NCBI GenBank assembly: GCA_045654645.1
Contig: JAZONR010000060.1
Coordinates: forward strand, 45,015-109,014
DNA: 64,000 bases
Direction of reading: 5' to 3'
From: HGM04593 sp045654645
GTDB lineage: Bacteria > Bacteroidota > Bacteroidia > Bacteroidales > Bacteroidaceae
Of this stretch, positions 16,304 through 25,700 are shown one piece after another. The notes beneath the pieces are model-generated. The model worked only from the letters and a program-made list of their open reading frames with translations. It did no database searches and had not been told where the DNA came from. The position numbers and the translations under genes were made by a program. Every line of letters begins with the position of its first letter. Position 1 is the stretch's first letter.

Positions 16304-17732
16304 CATTTTAAGGAAACTGGCAAACAAAGCCTATGAGTTTGGATTTGTCAGCAAGATAAAGACCGACATAATAGAGCGTGGGCTCAGCGAGGAGACCGTA
16401 AGGCTCATCTCGCAGAAGAAGAATGAGCCCGAATGGATGCTTGAGTTCCGTCTGCAAGCCTATAGACATTGGCTGACACTTGAGATGCCCACGTGGGCAC
16501 ATCTTGAAATTCCGCCAATAGACTATCAGGCCATTTCATACTATGCCGACCCTTTGAAGAAATCAAAGGAGAGCAAGAACAAGGAGATTGACCCTGAGCT
16601 TATGAAGACATTTGAGAAGCTGGGTATTCCCCTTGAGGAACGTCTTGCTCTCAGCGGCACTGCTGTGGATGCCGTTATGGACTCTGTCTCTGTGAAGACC
16701 ACCTTCAAGGAGGAACTTAAAGAAAAGGGTATCATCTTCAGTTCAATGGGTGAGGCAATTCAGGAGCACCCCGAGCTTGTGCGACAGTATTTGGGCACTG
16801 TGGTAAACTACCGCGACAATTTCTTTGCCGCGCTCAACAGCGCTGTCTTCAGCGACGGCTCATTCGTTTACATCCCCAAGGGGGTGCGTTGCCCACGCGA
16901 GCTATCCACCTATTTCCGCATCAACGCAGCCAACACGGGACAGTTTGAGCGCACACTCATTGTTGCCGATGACGACAGCTATGTCTCATACCTTGAGGGC
17001 TGCACTGCCCCTATGCGTGATGAAAATCAGCTGCACGCTGCCATTGTGGAGATTGTCGTAAACAGGAATGCCGAGGTGAAATACAGCACCGTGCAGAACT
17101 GGTACCCCGGCGATGCCGAGGGCAAAGGCGGTGTCTACAACTTTGTTACCAAGCGAGGCGACTGCCGTGGCGACAACAGCAAGCTCTCCTGGACACAGGT
17201 GGAGACAGGCTCGGCAATCACCTGGAAATACCCCAGCTGCGTGCTCCGTGGCAACAATTCACAGGGCGAGTTCTATTCGGTTGCACTCACCAACAACTAT
17301 CAACAGGCCGACACCGGCACCAAGATGATACACATTGGCAAGAATACCCGCAGCACAATCATAAGCAAAGGTATCTCAGCCGGCAAGAGCCAGAACTCCT
17401 ATCGCGGACTGGTGCGCGTGGCCAAAGGGGCCGACGGTGCCCGCAACTACAGCCAGTGCGACTCGCTGCTTTTGGGCGACAAGTGCGGTGCCCACACCTT
17501 CCCCTATATGGACATACGCAACAACAGCGCCATTGTAGAGCACGAGGCAACAACATCTAAAATTTCCGAAGACCAGCTCTTCTACTGCAACCAACGCGGC
17601 ATTGGAACCGAAGAGGCCATTGGTCTCATTGTAAACGGATATGCCAAGGAGGTGCTCAACAAGCTACCTATGGAGTTTGCCGTTGAAGCACAAAAACTGT
17701 TGAGTGTGTCGCTCGAGGGAGCAGTTGGATGA
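16287..17732 (+). CDS. sufB: Fe-S cluster assembly scaffold protein SufB
   Basis: A 481-residue SufB/SufD-family protein with a right-handed beta-helix core; YIPKGVRCPRELSTYF and CTAPMRDENQLHAAIVEI are family signatures. SufB forms the SufBC2D complex on which Fe-S clusters are built. The ATG at 16287 is used; a TTG lies one codon upstream. It overlaps cvpA by 17 bases and is followed by sufC after 15 bases. Confidence 0.96.
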   Translation: MKKRNNILRKLANKAYEFGFVSKIKTDIIERGLSEETVRLISQKKNEPEWMLEFRLQAYRHWLTLEMPTWAHLEIPPIDYQAISYYADPLKKSKESKNKEIDPELMKTFEKLGIPLEERLALSGTAVDAVMDSVSVKTTFKEELKEKGIIFSSMGEAIQEHPELVRQYLGTVVNYRDNFFAALNSAVFSDGSFVYIPKGVRCPRELSTYFRINAANTGQFERTLIVADDDSYVSYLEGCTAPMRDENQLHAAIVEIVVNRNAEVKYSTVQNWYPGDAEGKGGVYNFVTKRGDCRGDNSKLSWTQVETGSAITWKYPSCVLRGNNSQGEFYSVALTNNYQQADTGTKMIHIGKNTRSTIISKGISAGKSQNSYRGLVRVAKGADGARNYSQCDSLLLGDKCGAHTFPYMDIRNNSAIVEHEATTSKISEDQLFYCNQRGIGTEEAIGLIVNGYAKEVLNKLPMEFAVEAQKLLSVSLEGAVG

Positions 17733-17747
17733 TATAAAACGAGTATT

Positions 17748-18509
17748 ATGGAAAATTTACTTGAAATAAAGAACCTTCACGCCACAATTGATGGCAAAGA
17801 GATATTAAAAGGCATAAACCTCACCATAAAGCCCGGTGAGGTGCACGCCATTATGGGCCCCAACGGCTCGGGAAAGAGCACATTAAGCAACGTGCTTGTG
17901 GGCCACCCTGCCTACACCGTAACAGGCGGCGAGGTAATATATAAAGGAAAGAACCTTCTTGAGCTGGCTCCCGAGGAGCGCAGCCACGAGGGCCTCTTCC
18001 TCTCGTTCCAGTACCCGGTGGAGATTCCCGGTGTGAGCATCACCAATTTTATGCGCGCTGCCATCAACGCCAAGCGTCAGTATCTGCAGCAGGAGCCTAT
18101 GGGTGCCAGCGACTTCCTGAAACTTATGCGTGAGAAACGCGCACTTGTGAACCTCGACAGCAAGCTGGCCAACCGCTCGGTGAACGAGGGTTTCAGCGGT
18201 GGCGAGAAGAAACGCAACGAGATATTCCAGATGGCAATGCTCGAGCCAACACTGAGCATTCTCGACGAGACCGACTCGGGCCTTGACATCGATGCACTGC
18301 GCATTGTGGCCGAGGGAGTAAACAAGCTGAAGCGCGATGACACGTCGTGCATTGTAATTACACACTACCAGCGACTGCTCGACTACATCAAACCCGATAT
18401 TGTACACGTTCTCTACAATGGAAGAATTGTGAAGACCGCCGGCCCCGAGCTTGTTCAGGAACTTGAGGAACGCGGATATGACTGGATTAAAAACGAGAAC
18501 CAGCAATGA
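17748..18509 (+). CDS. sufC: Fe-S cluster assembly ATPase SufC
   Basis: A 253-residue ABC-type ATPase: Walker A GPNGSGKST (about 36-44), Q-loop region LSFQYPVEIPGV, signature FSGGEKKRNEI and Walker B LSILDETDSGLD. These are SufC hallmarks, apart from DET where DEP or DEI is more usual. It powers rearrangement of the SufBC2D scaffold. It overlaps sufD by 4 bases (ATGA). Confidence 0.97.
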   Translation: MENLLEIKNLHATIDGKEILKGINLTIKPGEVHAIMGPNGSGKSTLSNVLVGHPAYTVTGGEVIYKGKNLLELAPEERSHEGLFLSFQYPVEIPGVSITNFMRAAINAKRQYLQQEPMGASDFLKLMREKRALVNLDSKLANRSVNEGFSGGEKKRNEIFQMAMLEPTLSILDETDSGLDIDALRIVAEGVNKLKRDDTSCIVITHYQRLLDYIKPDIVHVLYNGRIVKTAGPELVQELEERGYDWIKNENQQ

Positions 18510-19843
18510 GCCACGAACAGCAGTACATAGAGATTTTTGAACAGAACAGCGCACTCATCGAGAAGCACTCGGCACCCCTGCTCAACAGTTGCCGCCAACA
18601 GGCAATAGAGCGCTTTGCACAAGCAGGGCTCCCCGGCAACAAAGATGAGGCTTGGCGCCACACCGACATTGCAAAGAGATTTGCGGCCGACTATGGAATG
18701 AACCTTGGTCGTGCCCAAGCCGACATAAATGCCGACTCACTCTTCACTTGCGATGTCCCCAATCTGAAGGCACACCGTGCCTACATTGTCAATGACAGCT
18801 TTCACACTGCCGCCAACAAAGGCGAGTTGCCCAATGGAGTGCTACTGGGCAGCCTCGGCAGCCTTGCAGCAACCCACCCCACCCTGTTGCAGCCCTACTA
18901 CAACAGCCTTGCAGCCAATGGCGACAGCACTGTGCAGTTCAACACAGCCTTCGCACAGGACGGCGTTCTACTCTACATACCCCGCAACACCGTCATTGAG
19001 GAGACAATACAGATTGTATCACTCATACACGCCAATGTAGATATAATGCTCAACCGCCGCCTGCTCATCATTGCAGGCGAGAACAGCCAAGCCAACATAC
19101 TGCTTTGCGACCACTCTTCACACGAAAAACAGTCGCTATCGACCCAGGTTACCGAGATATTCGTGGAGCAGGGAGCAAAGCTCAATCTATATGAGCTCGA
19201 GGAGAGCGCACCCACTAACACACGTGTAGCCTCACTCTTTGTGCAGCAGATGTCCGACAGCAGCTTCAACCACTGCAACGTAACACTCACAAACGGTTTC
19301 ACCCGCAACACCGTTGCCGTGAGCCTTGAAGGCCGCGGAGCACACACAAGCATCAACGGCCTTGCCATAGGCGACAAACAGCAGCACATCGACAACAATA
19401 CACTTGTGGGGCACAAAGTACCCGACTGCACAAGCGAAGAACTCTACAAATACATCCTCGATGACTTCTCAACCGGAGTCTTCAACGGCAAGATGCACAT
19501 ATATCCCGGCGCACAACGCACATCATCGCAACAGACCAACCGCAACCTGTGCCTCACAAGCTGCGCACATATGTATGCACAGCCACAGCTCGAAATATAT
19601 GCCGATGATGTTAAGTGCAGCCACGGCTCCACCGTGGGACAACTCGATGAGAACGCGCTCTTCTATATGCAGCAACGCGGCATCCCGGCCGATGAGGCAC
19701 GCCATCTTCTGATGTACGCCTTTGCCGGCGAAGTGATAGAGAACATTGACATAGCCCCCATAAAAGAGCGCCTGCATCTGTTGGTGGAGAAGCGCTTCCG
19801 CGGAGAGCTCAACAAGTGCAAGGGCTGCAACCTTTGCAAATGA
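18506..19843 (+). CDS. sufD: Fe-S cluster assembly protein SufD
   Basis: A 445-residue partner of SufB. It has a helical N-terminal region with GLPGNKDEAWRHTD, a beta-helix core, and a C-terminal part with DEVKCSHGSTVG-like sequence (residues about 370-380, here DDVKCSHGSTVGQLD) and the family-typical cysteines at the end (KCKGCNLCK). The extra Cys-rich tail KCKGCNLCK is unusual for SufD and could bind metal; this is inference. It is in the sufBCDS operon. Confidence 0.95.
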   Translation: MSHEQQYIEIFEQNSALIEKHSAPLLNSCRQQAIERFAQAGLPGNKDEAWRHTDIAKRFAADYGMNLGRAQADINADSLFTCDVPNLKAHRAYIVNDSFHTAANKGELPNGVLLGSLGSLAATHPTLLQPYYNSLAANGDSTVQFNTAFAQDGVLLYIPRNTVIEETIQIVSLIHANVDIMLNRRLLIIAGENSQANILLCDHSSHEKQSLSTQVTEIFVEQGAKLNLYELEESAPTNTRVASLFVQQMSDSSFNHCNVTLTNGFTRNTVAVSLEGRGAHTSINGLAIGDKQQHIDNNTLVGHKVPDCTSEELYKYILDDFSTGVFNGKMHIYPGAQRTSSQQTNRNLCLTSCAHMYAQPQLEIYADDVKCSHGSTVGQLDENALFYMQQRGIPADEARHLLMYAFAGEVIENIDIAPIKERLHLLVEKRFRGELNKCKGCNLCK

Positions 19844-19859
19844 TAAAGACTTTTTAAAG

Positions 19860-21068
19860 ATGCTGAACACCGACGAAATACGCAAACAGTTCCCCATACT
19901 GCAGCAAACCGTCTATGGCAAGCCGCTTGTCTATCTTGACAACGCAGCCACAACGCAAAAGCCGCAGTGTGTCATCGATTGCATAAGCGAGGTCTACACC
20001 ACCACCAATGCCAATGTGCACCGCGGTGTGCATCACCTCTCGCAGCTATGTACAGAGGAGATGGAAAAGGCGCGCCGCACAGTGCAGCATTTCATCGGTG
20101 CCGGTCAAAGCCACGAAATAGTCTTCACACGCGGCACCACAGAGAGCATCAACCTTGTGGCATCATCGTTGGGAAGCCTTTTTGAGCCCGACGACGAGGT
20201 CATCATCTCCACAATGGAACACCACAGCAACATCGTGCCCTGGCAGATGTTGTGCGAGCGCCACGGTGTAAAGTTGCGCGTTATACCACTTACCGCCGAC
20301 TGCAGGCTCAATCTTGAAACATTCTCTCAGATGCTTGGCAAGCGCACCCGTTTGGTGGCTGTGGCTCACGTCTCCAATGTGTTGGGTGTTACAAACCCAA
20401 TAAAGGAGATAATTGACATTGCCCACAGCCACGGAGTGCCGGTGCTTGTTGATGGAGCACAAAGCGTGCCACACACCACCATCGATGTGCAACAGCTCGA
20501 TGCCGATTTCTTTGCCTTCAGCGGCCACAAGATTTATGCCCCCACCGGCATTGGCGTGCTCTATGGCAAGGAGAAATTTCTGGAAAAGATGCCACCCTAT
20601 CACGGCGGCGGCGAGATGATAAAGAGCGTTAGCTTTGAAAAAACCACATACAACGAACTACCCTACAAGTTCGAGGCCGGAACACCCAACTATGTTGGCG
20701 CCATAGCCCTTGGCAAAGCACTCGAATGGATAGAGAGTATTGGATTAGAAAATATCGCCACACACGAGAGGGCACTCACCCGATACGCCGTAGAATGCCT
20801 AAAAGAGATTGAAGGAGCACGCATCTTTGGCAACCCCGACGGCGCAGCAGTGTCGTTCCTCATTGGAGAGATACACCCGGCCGACCTGGGCACAATACTT
20901 GACCGCCTGGGCATTGCCATACGCACAGGGCACCACTGCGCACAACCCCTAATCGACTATTTGGGACTCCCCGGCACTGTGCGTGCATCCTTTGCAGCCT
21001 ACAACACACGCCAGGAGGTAGATACACTAATAAGCGGCATCGAAAGAGCCGTAAAAATGTTTGCCTGA
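19860..21068 (+). CDS. sufS: Cysteine desulfurase SufS
   Basis: A 402-residue group II PLP-dependent cysteine desulfurase. PLP Lys is K224 in FSGHKIYAPTG and the persulfide Cys is C360 in RTGHHCAQPL; the N-terminus YLDNAATTQKP is typical. It supplies sulfur to SufBCD. No sufE or sufU is next to it in this window. The stop and the rnhB start overlap (TGATG). Confidence 0.96.
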   Translation: MLNTDEIRKQFPILQQTVYGKPLVYLDNAATTQKPQCVIDCISEVYTTTNANVHRGVHHLSQLCTEEMEKARRTVQHFIGAGQSHEIVFTRGTTESINLVASSLGSLFEPDDEVIISTMEHHSNIVPWQMLCERHGVKLRVIPLTADCRLNLETFSQMLGKRTRLVAVAHVSNVLGVTNPIKEIIDIAHSHGVPVLVDGAQSVPHTTIDVQQLDADFFAFSGHKIYAPTGIGVLYGKEKFLEKMPPYHGGGEMIKSVSFEKTTYNELPYKFEAGTPNYVGAIALGKALEWIESIGLENIATHERALTRYAVECLKEIEGARIFGNPDGAAVSFLIGEIHPADLGTILDRLGIAIRTGHHCAQPLIDYLGLPGTVRASFAAYNTRQEVDTLISGIERAVKMFA

Positions 21069-21679
21069 TGCTAAAACCTTTTCAAACAGCAGGAGTCATT
21101 GAAGCCGGATGCGATGAAGCAGGGCGCGGTTGCCTTGCCGGCGACGTATATGCAGCAGCAGTAATTCTGCCACCCGATTTCAGCAACGAGCTGCTCAACG
21201 ACTCTAAGCAGCTCACCGAGGTGCAGCGCTATCGGTTGCGCGAAGTAATTGAGCGCGAAGCCGTAGCCTGGGCAGTGGGCATAGTTACCGCCGCCGAGAT
21301 TGACAAGATAAACATCCTGCGAGCATCAATCCTTGCAATGCACCGCGCTGTAGACGGGCTTAAAGTGCGCCCGCAGCATCTGCTCATCGACGGCAACAAG
21401 TTCACCCCCTACCCCGGCATAACACACAACACCGTGGTGAAGGGCGATGCCACATATATGAGCATAGCAGCAGCATCCATTCTTGCAAAGACCTACCGCG
21501 ACGATTATATGTTGCGCATTGCAGCCGAATACCCGCAATATGACTGGCAAAGCAACAAAGGCTACCCCACAGCCAAACACCGCGCCGCCATACGCGAGCA
21601 CGGCACAACCCCCTATCACCGAATGTCGTTCAACCTGCTGGGCGAAGAGCCCAAGCAACTGGAACTTAATTTCGGTTAA
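21068..21679 (+). CDS. rnhB: Ribonuclease HII
   Basis: A 203-residue type 2 RNase H. GCDEAGRGCLAGDVYAAAV gives the first two catalytic acids (Asp-Glu), and DDSKQLT-like LNDSKQLTEVQR and ILAKTYRD are typical. It cuts RNA in RNA-DNA hybrids, including single ribonucleotides in DNA. It is translationally coupled to sufS. Confidence 0.95.
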   Translation: MLKPFQTAGVIEAGCDEAGRGCLAGDVYAAAVILPPDFSNELLNDSKQLTEVQRYRLREVIEREAVAWAVGIVTAAEIDKINILRASILAMHRAVDGLKVRPQHLLIDGNKFTPYPGITHNTVVKGDATYMSIAAASILAKTYRDDYMLRIAAEYPQYDWQSNKGYPTAKHRAAIREHGTTPYHRMSFNLLGEEPKQLELNFG

Positions 21680-21757
21680 GAAATTCGATGCAATAGATAC
21701 ATCCATTATCAATAATAATAGCTATATTAGCGCAATAAACCTCAAAAAATAGACAAT

Positions 21758-22066
21758 ATGTTTTGCAAGCATTGTGGAAGCGAAGTTAATGACAACGCTG
21801 TTGTTTGTGTGAAATGCGGATGCTCATTAAAAGACGACCAAAGAGACCCTTTCAACCCGCAAAAGAGAGATTGGCTTGTGGTGCTGTTGCTATGCCTGTT
21901 CCTGGGCAGCCTTGGCGTTCACCGTTTCTATGTGGGAAAAACAGGCACAGGCATTGCTATGCTGCTCACCTGCGGAGGTTGCGGTATATGGACTCTTATC
22001 GATTTCATAATGATTCTGGTTGGTACATTTACCGATGCGGAAGGCCGTCCTATTACCAACGATTAA
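21758..22066 (+). CDS. Zinc-ribbon plus TM2 domain protein
   Basis: A 102-residue protein with an N-terminal zinc ribbon (CKHCGSEV... CVKCGCSL, two CxxC pairs) and a TM2 domain: two transmembrane helices with the GSLGVHRFYVGKTGTGI loop and WTLIDFIMIL. TM2 proteins are of uncertain function. It overlaps the DUF2752 gene by 32 bases, and this pairing is common in Bacteroidetes, from memory. Confidence 0.88.
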   Translation: MFCKHCGSEVNDNAVVCVKCGCSLKDDQRDPFNPQKRDWLVVLLLCLFLGSLGVHRFYVGKTGTGIAMLLTCGGCGIWTLIDFIMILVGTFTDAEGRPITND

Positions 22067-22373
22067 GGTTGTTGCACTGCTGCTCATCCCCATTGCATTG
22101 TGGATTGCGCCACGTGAGGGGATAATGTCGGGCAACAGCATCTGCCTCTTCAGCAACATCTTCGGCAATGAGTGTTGGGGATGTGGTTTCACGCGCGCAG
22201 CCTATCTTGTGTTGCACGGCGAGTTTTACGCGGCCTGGGAGCAAAACAGACTGATAATAGTTACAATACCCTTGCTCTCGTTGCTGTGGCTACGTTGCAT
22301 TGTAAAAGAGACAATGCGCATTGCAAAACAGATTATGCAATACCCAAAAACAGACACTGCAAAGAGAGCCTGA
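22035..22373 (+). CDS. DUF2752 domain-containing membrane protein
   Basis: A 112-residue protein with two or three hydrophobic segments and the family-typical CLFSNIFGNECWGCGFTRA (a Cys-rich loop before the second membrane segment). Function unknown. The ATG at 22035 is preferred over a TTG at 22020. Its start lies inside the TM2 gene. The remaining 120 bases to the shared terminator show no gene. Confidence 0.8.
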   Translation: MRKAVLLPTIKVVALLLIPIALWIAPREGIMSGNSICLFSNIFGNECWGCGFTRAAYLVLHGEFYAAWEQNRLIIVTIPLLSLLWLRCIVKETMRIAKQIMQYPKTDTAKRA

Positions 22374-22491
22374 ACGCCGGCGCAACCTCAGCCACCCAAC
22401 ATCACCAGACAAGAGTTAAGTGATGCTATTATATCTACCCGACATAAGATTATTGGAACTCTTGGCGTGAGAACCCGCGACCAACTATCAT

Positions 22492-22544
22492 ACATACTAC
22501 ATAAAAAAGGCAGCTGATTCAGCTGCCTTTTTTATGTAGTATGT
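22492..22544. terminator. Strong bidirectional terminator
   Basis: Perfect 26-base inverted repeat around position 22518 with A/T tracts flanking the GC-rich core GGCAGCTGA on both strands. It closes the rimP-to-DUF2752 transcript on the right-hand side and the leucine-rich/peptide transcript on the minus strand. Confidence 0.93.
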
Positions 22545-22553
22545 AAGGGTTAT

Positions 22554-22724
22554 TCACTTCCACAAATTACCCCACTCGCCTCGGTTGGCACTCGCATTGA
22601 AATCATCAGGGCCACCAGGCGTTTCGTTGCTGCCCATATTTCCCCTATTGTCCGACAAAGCCAACATTGATTCAACAATAACACACTCTGCTACAACTTT
22701 TGGTTTGATATACACTTTCTTCAT
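22554..22724 (-). CDS. Short peptide (56 aa) with C-terminal WGNLWK motif
   Basis: ATG at 22724, TGA at 22554. The N-terminus MKKVYIKPKVVAE and the ML-A-L-S near residue 20-24 match small unnamed Bacteroidales ORFs, and the C-terminus ends NRGEWGNLWK. There is no signal peptide or membrane segment. It lies 55 bases downstream of the giant leucine-rich-repeat gene, on the same strand, with a hairpin between them and a terminator right after it, so it is probably the last gene of that transcript. A second peptide with the same N- and C-terminal patterns is at 34070-34231. Function unknown. Confidence 0.72.
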   Translation of the reverse strand: MKKVYIKPKVVAECVIVESMLALSDNRGNMGSNETPGGPDDFNASANRGEWGNLWK

Positions 22725-22738
22725 AATTACTTTTTATA

Positions 22739-22767
22739 TTCACTGACGGCGCTGCGCCGTCAGTGAA
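22739..22767. other. Intercistronic hairpin between the leucine-rich gene and the peptide gene
   Basis: Near-perfect palindrome with 14-base arms (TTCACTGACGGCGC and its complement) around a 1-base centre. No T run follows on the minus strand, so it is unlikely to be a full terminator. It sits 14 bases before the peptide ATG and could control mRNA processing or access to that start. Confidence 0.65.
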
Positions 22768-22779
22768 TTATCCATTATT

Positions 22780-25700
22780 TTAAAATATCACCTTCTTATT
22801 ATTTATAATGTAAAGACCGCCCTTCTTAGGCTCAAGCACGCGACGACCTTGGAGGTCATAGATAGCTTTCACCTTTCCGCTTTCACCTTTCAATTCTTCA
22901 TCAGCCTCTACATCATAGATGACGGTTGTGCCATCCTCATCCTCTTCACCAACTACGCGCATACGGATTGTCTGTGCGACAAATTCCTCAACAGGTGAGC
23001 CATCGGTGTTAGCTATGGTCAAAAACACACGGAAAGGAACCAGAGGTGTGCTTAAATCCATCTTCTGCCAGACGCCATACTTGTTGATTGCATAGACATA
23101 GTTGCCATTATCCAAGTTGCGACTCTCGGTCTTGGAGTAGACACCCTTAACTGTATACAACTTGTATGCTGACGAGCAGACAACTGCTATCTGCTTGTCG
23201 GGAGCTGTAGAATGCAATTTTGTATATTGCTGAGAAATATTCAAATTTACTGCCTCATCACTCTTTGGACGGATAAGATATGGGTGGTTGGCTTTGAGCT
23301 TGGCAAGTTTCTTTATCTTTATAATCTCCACTTCCCAGTCATCGAGTTCACCGTTATCATCCCAATCATAGCTGCAAACATCATTTATATATGCCACATC
23401 GTAGTTGGCAAGCAGTTCCTCGGTGAGTTCAATCTGGAACGGAACATAAAGTGCATTCCAGGTATTGTTATTGAGGGTGCGGGTATATGCCAACGTACCT
23501 ACGACTCTTTCTTCCAAGTTCTCGAAGTTGGTGTAATTGCCATCGGTGATAACCAGCACATCTTCCTTGTCGCTGAAAATAATAGGCACGATGCCGGGCA
23601 TATATGCAGTGGCAGCCTGTATATAAGCGCGGTAAGGAAGTAGTGTCTGGTTGCTTCCCAGATACAAACAATTATTCTCGCCCGGGGTATATATGTATTG
23701 TGGATTAACCACCTCTGCCGAGAGGGCTTTAAATGTACCTGTCATCACATAGTTGGCTGTATTCACCTGCTCCATATTCTTTGGAGCGACAAGCACTGTG
23801 GCCTCCACTTGTGTGCCTATTGTCATATCCTCATCAGTAATTACAAAATAGGGTTTGCCGGCCTCGATGCTGTTTGCTTTTACAACAACTACAGCATTCC
23901 CCTGCTCATCGTCCAGCATATAGGCATTGACTCCGGCCGGCAACTCCATATCGAAGGGCAGGCAGAGGGTAGACAATTCTCCCTTCATAAACAGGCGGTC
24001 ATAAGTAATTTTTGATGATGTGAATTCACGAGGCACGGCATAGTCGGCATTGTCCGATATTGTGAAATGGTCGCACTTCAGGTTGCCCTCGCTGCCGTAT
24101 ACCACATTGGTGATGCCTGTGGCTTTAAAGCTCTCGGGAGCATAGATAAGTGTGTGTTGGTTAAAGCCCAACCGGCCGATGTTGTTACGGGTGAGCACAC
24201 CTTCATTCTCGCACTTGCCGAAGTCGGCCCACTGCAGCTTGGTGTTGGCATCAAAGGCTTTGTTCTCAACCACAGCGAGTGTGGCAGGGAGAGTAATCTT
24301 CTGCAACTCCTTCAATGGCGACAATGTTGTTGCCTTGAGGGTATCCAATGAACTCTCAGCCAACGACGTAAGGTCGGTAATATCATTATGATAATCAAAC
24401 CATCCGTCGATGTTTGTAACGTTCTTCAACTGGTCGTTGCTCATCACTGCGTGAGAGCCGTAGGCACGGAACAATGCATCTTCCTCATAGTTTGTAGCAA
24501 ACTCCTTGGTGTGTGTGGTATACTCCTTGTCGGCTATATACTTGCTATAGAGGCTCTTTGGAATGTACATCTTCTCTACCTGATAGGGCTGGTCCGATGC
24601 CGGGTCGGTAAATACATCGCCATTGAGTTCCGCCTTCTCATTGCCCAGGAATACAATGTTCTTCAATTTCTTGCACTTGCCGAAGGCGTCGTTACCAATA
24701 TATGCAGTGGCATCACCAACTATAATTGTTTCAAGGTTTAGACAGTCATAGAATGCATTGTCATCAATCTTTGTTACACTCTTTGGAAGAAGAACTTTCT
24801 TCAATCGGTCAAGCTTCCAGAACATATGCTCGGGAATCTCATTGTCATTCTCAACATAGTCATTCTTGCCGTCTCTGTTGAAGCAGATATCATTGGGGTC
24901 TTTGCAGATGGTGGCATCGTAGAGGTCGAGATATGTCATTCGGGCCAACACCACCTCATCGGCATCCTCCTCGTCGCGACCGCCAAGCATACGCAACACG
25001 GCGATATCCTTGGCATTGATGGGACCATTCACCTTCAAAGCGGCGATGCTTACAATGTCTCCGCTGATGCGTCCTATGTCGTTGGCCGTATCCATAGACA
25101 CTGTGAATCCCAGTGCATCAGCGAGTGTGCCCGGCTCTGTTACCGTAACCACTTTTATCTCATCTTGGACTTGTCTGTAGCTCTGGATGTGGTCGGCATA
25201 CTGTGGCCAAGCCTTGCGATAGGCATCCTCCTCGCCAACCCTCACATAGATTACAAACTCCTTGGGGAGGCTTTCGAATGCATTTTCGGCCAATGTGGGA
25301 ATTGAATCACAACCCACATTTACACTCTTTAGTGATGTGCAGCCACGGAAGGCGCCGGCAGAGATGAACTCTACATTGTTGGGCAACATCACGCTTTCAA
25401 GACCAGAGCAGCCGCTAAGTGAATTGTCGCCCAACTCTTTTACATTGACAGCCTTTGCCAATTCGAAGAACCTCTTAATCCCGCTGTTACCATTGATAAG
25501 GTTCTCTATGTCTGTCAATGTGCCCAGGTCGTCCATCGTGTAGATACGCTTCTCGGCCAATGCACGCAACAACACATCATCCTCAAATGGCGAAGCGATA
25601 GAGTCGCCACGAGTGTAATATGCCCTGTTGCCCGAAATTTGGTCGCGGATTGCGTTAGGTACGTTGAACTGCTTAATGGTCTTGTTCTCGGACCAGGCAT

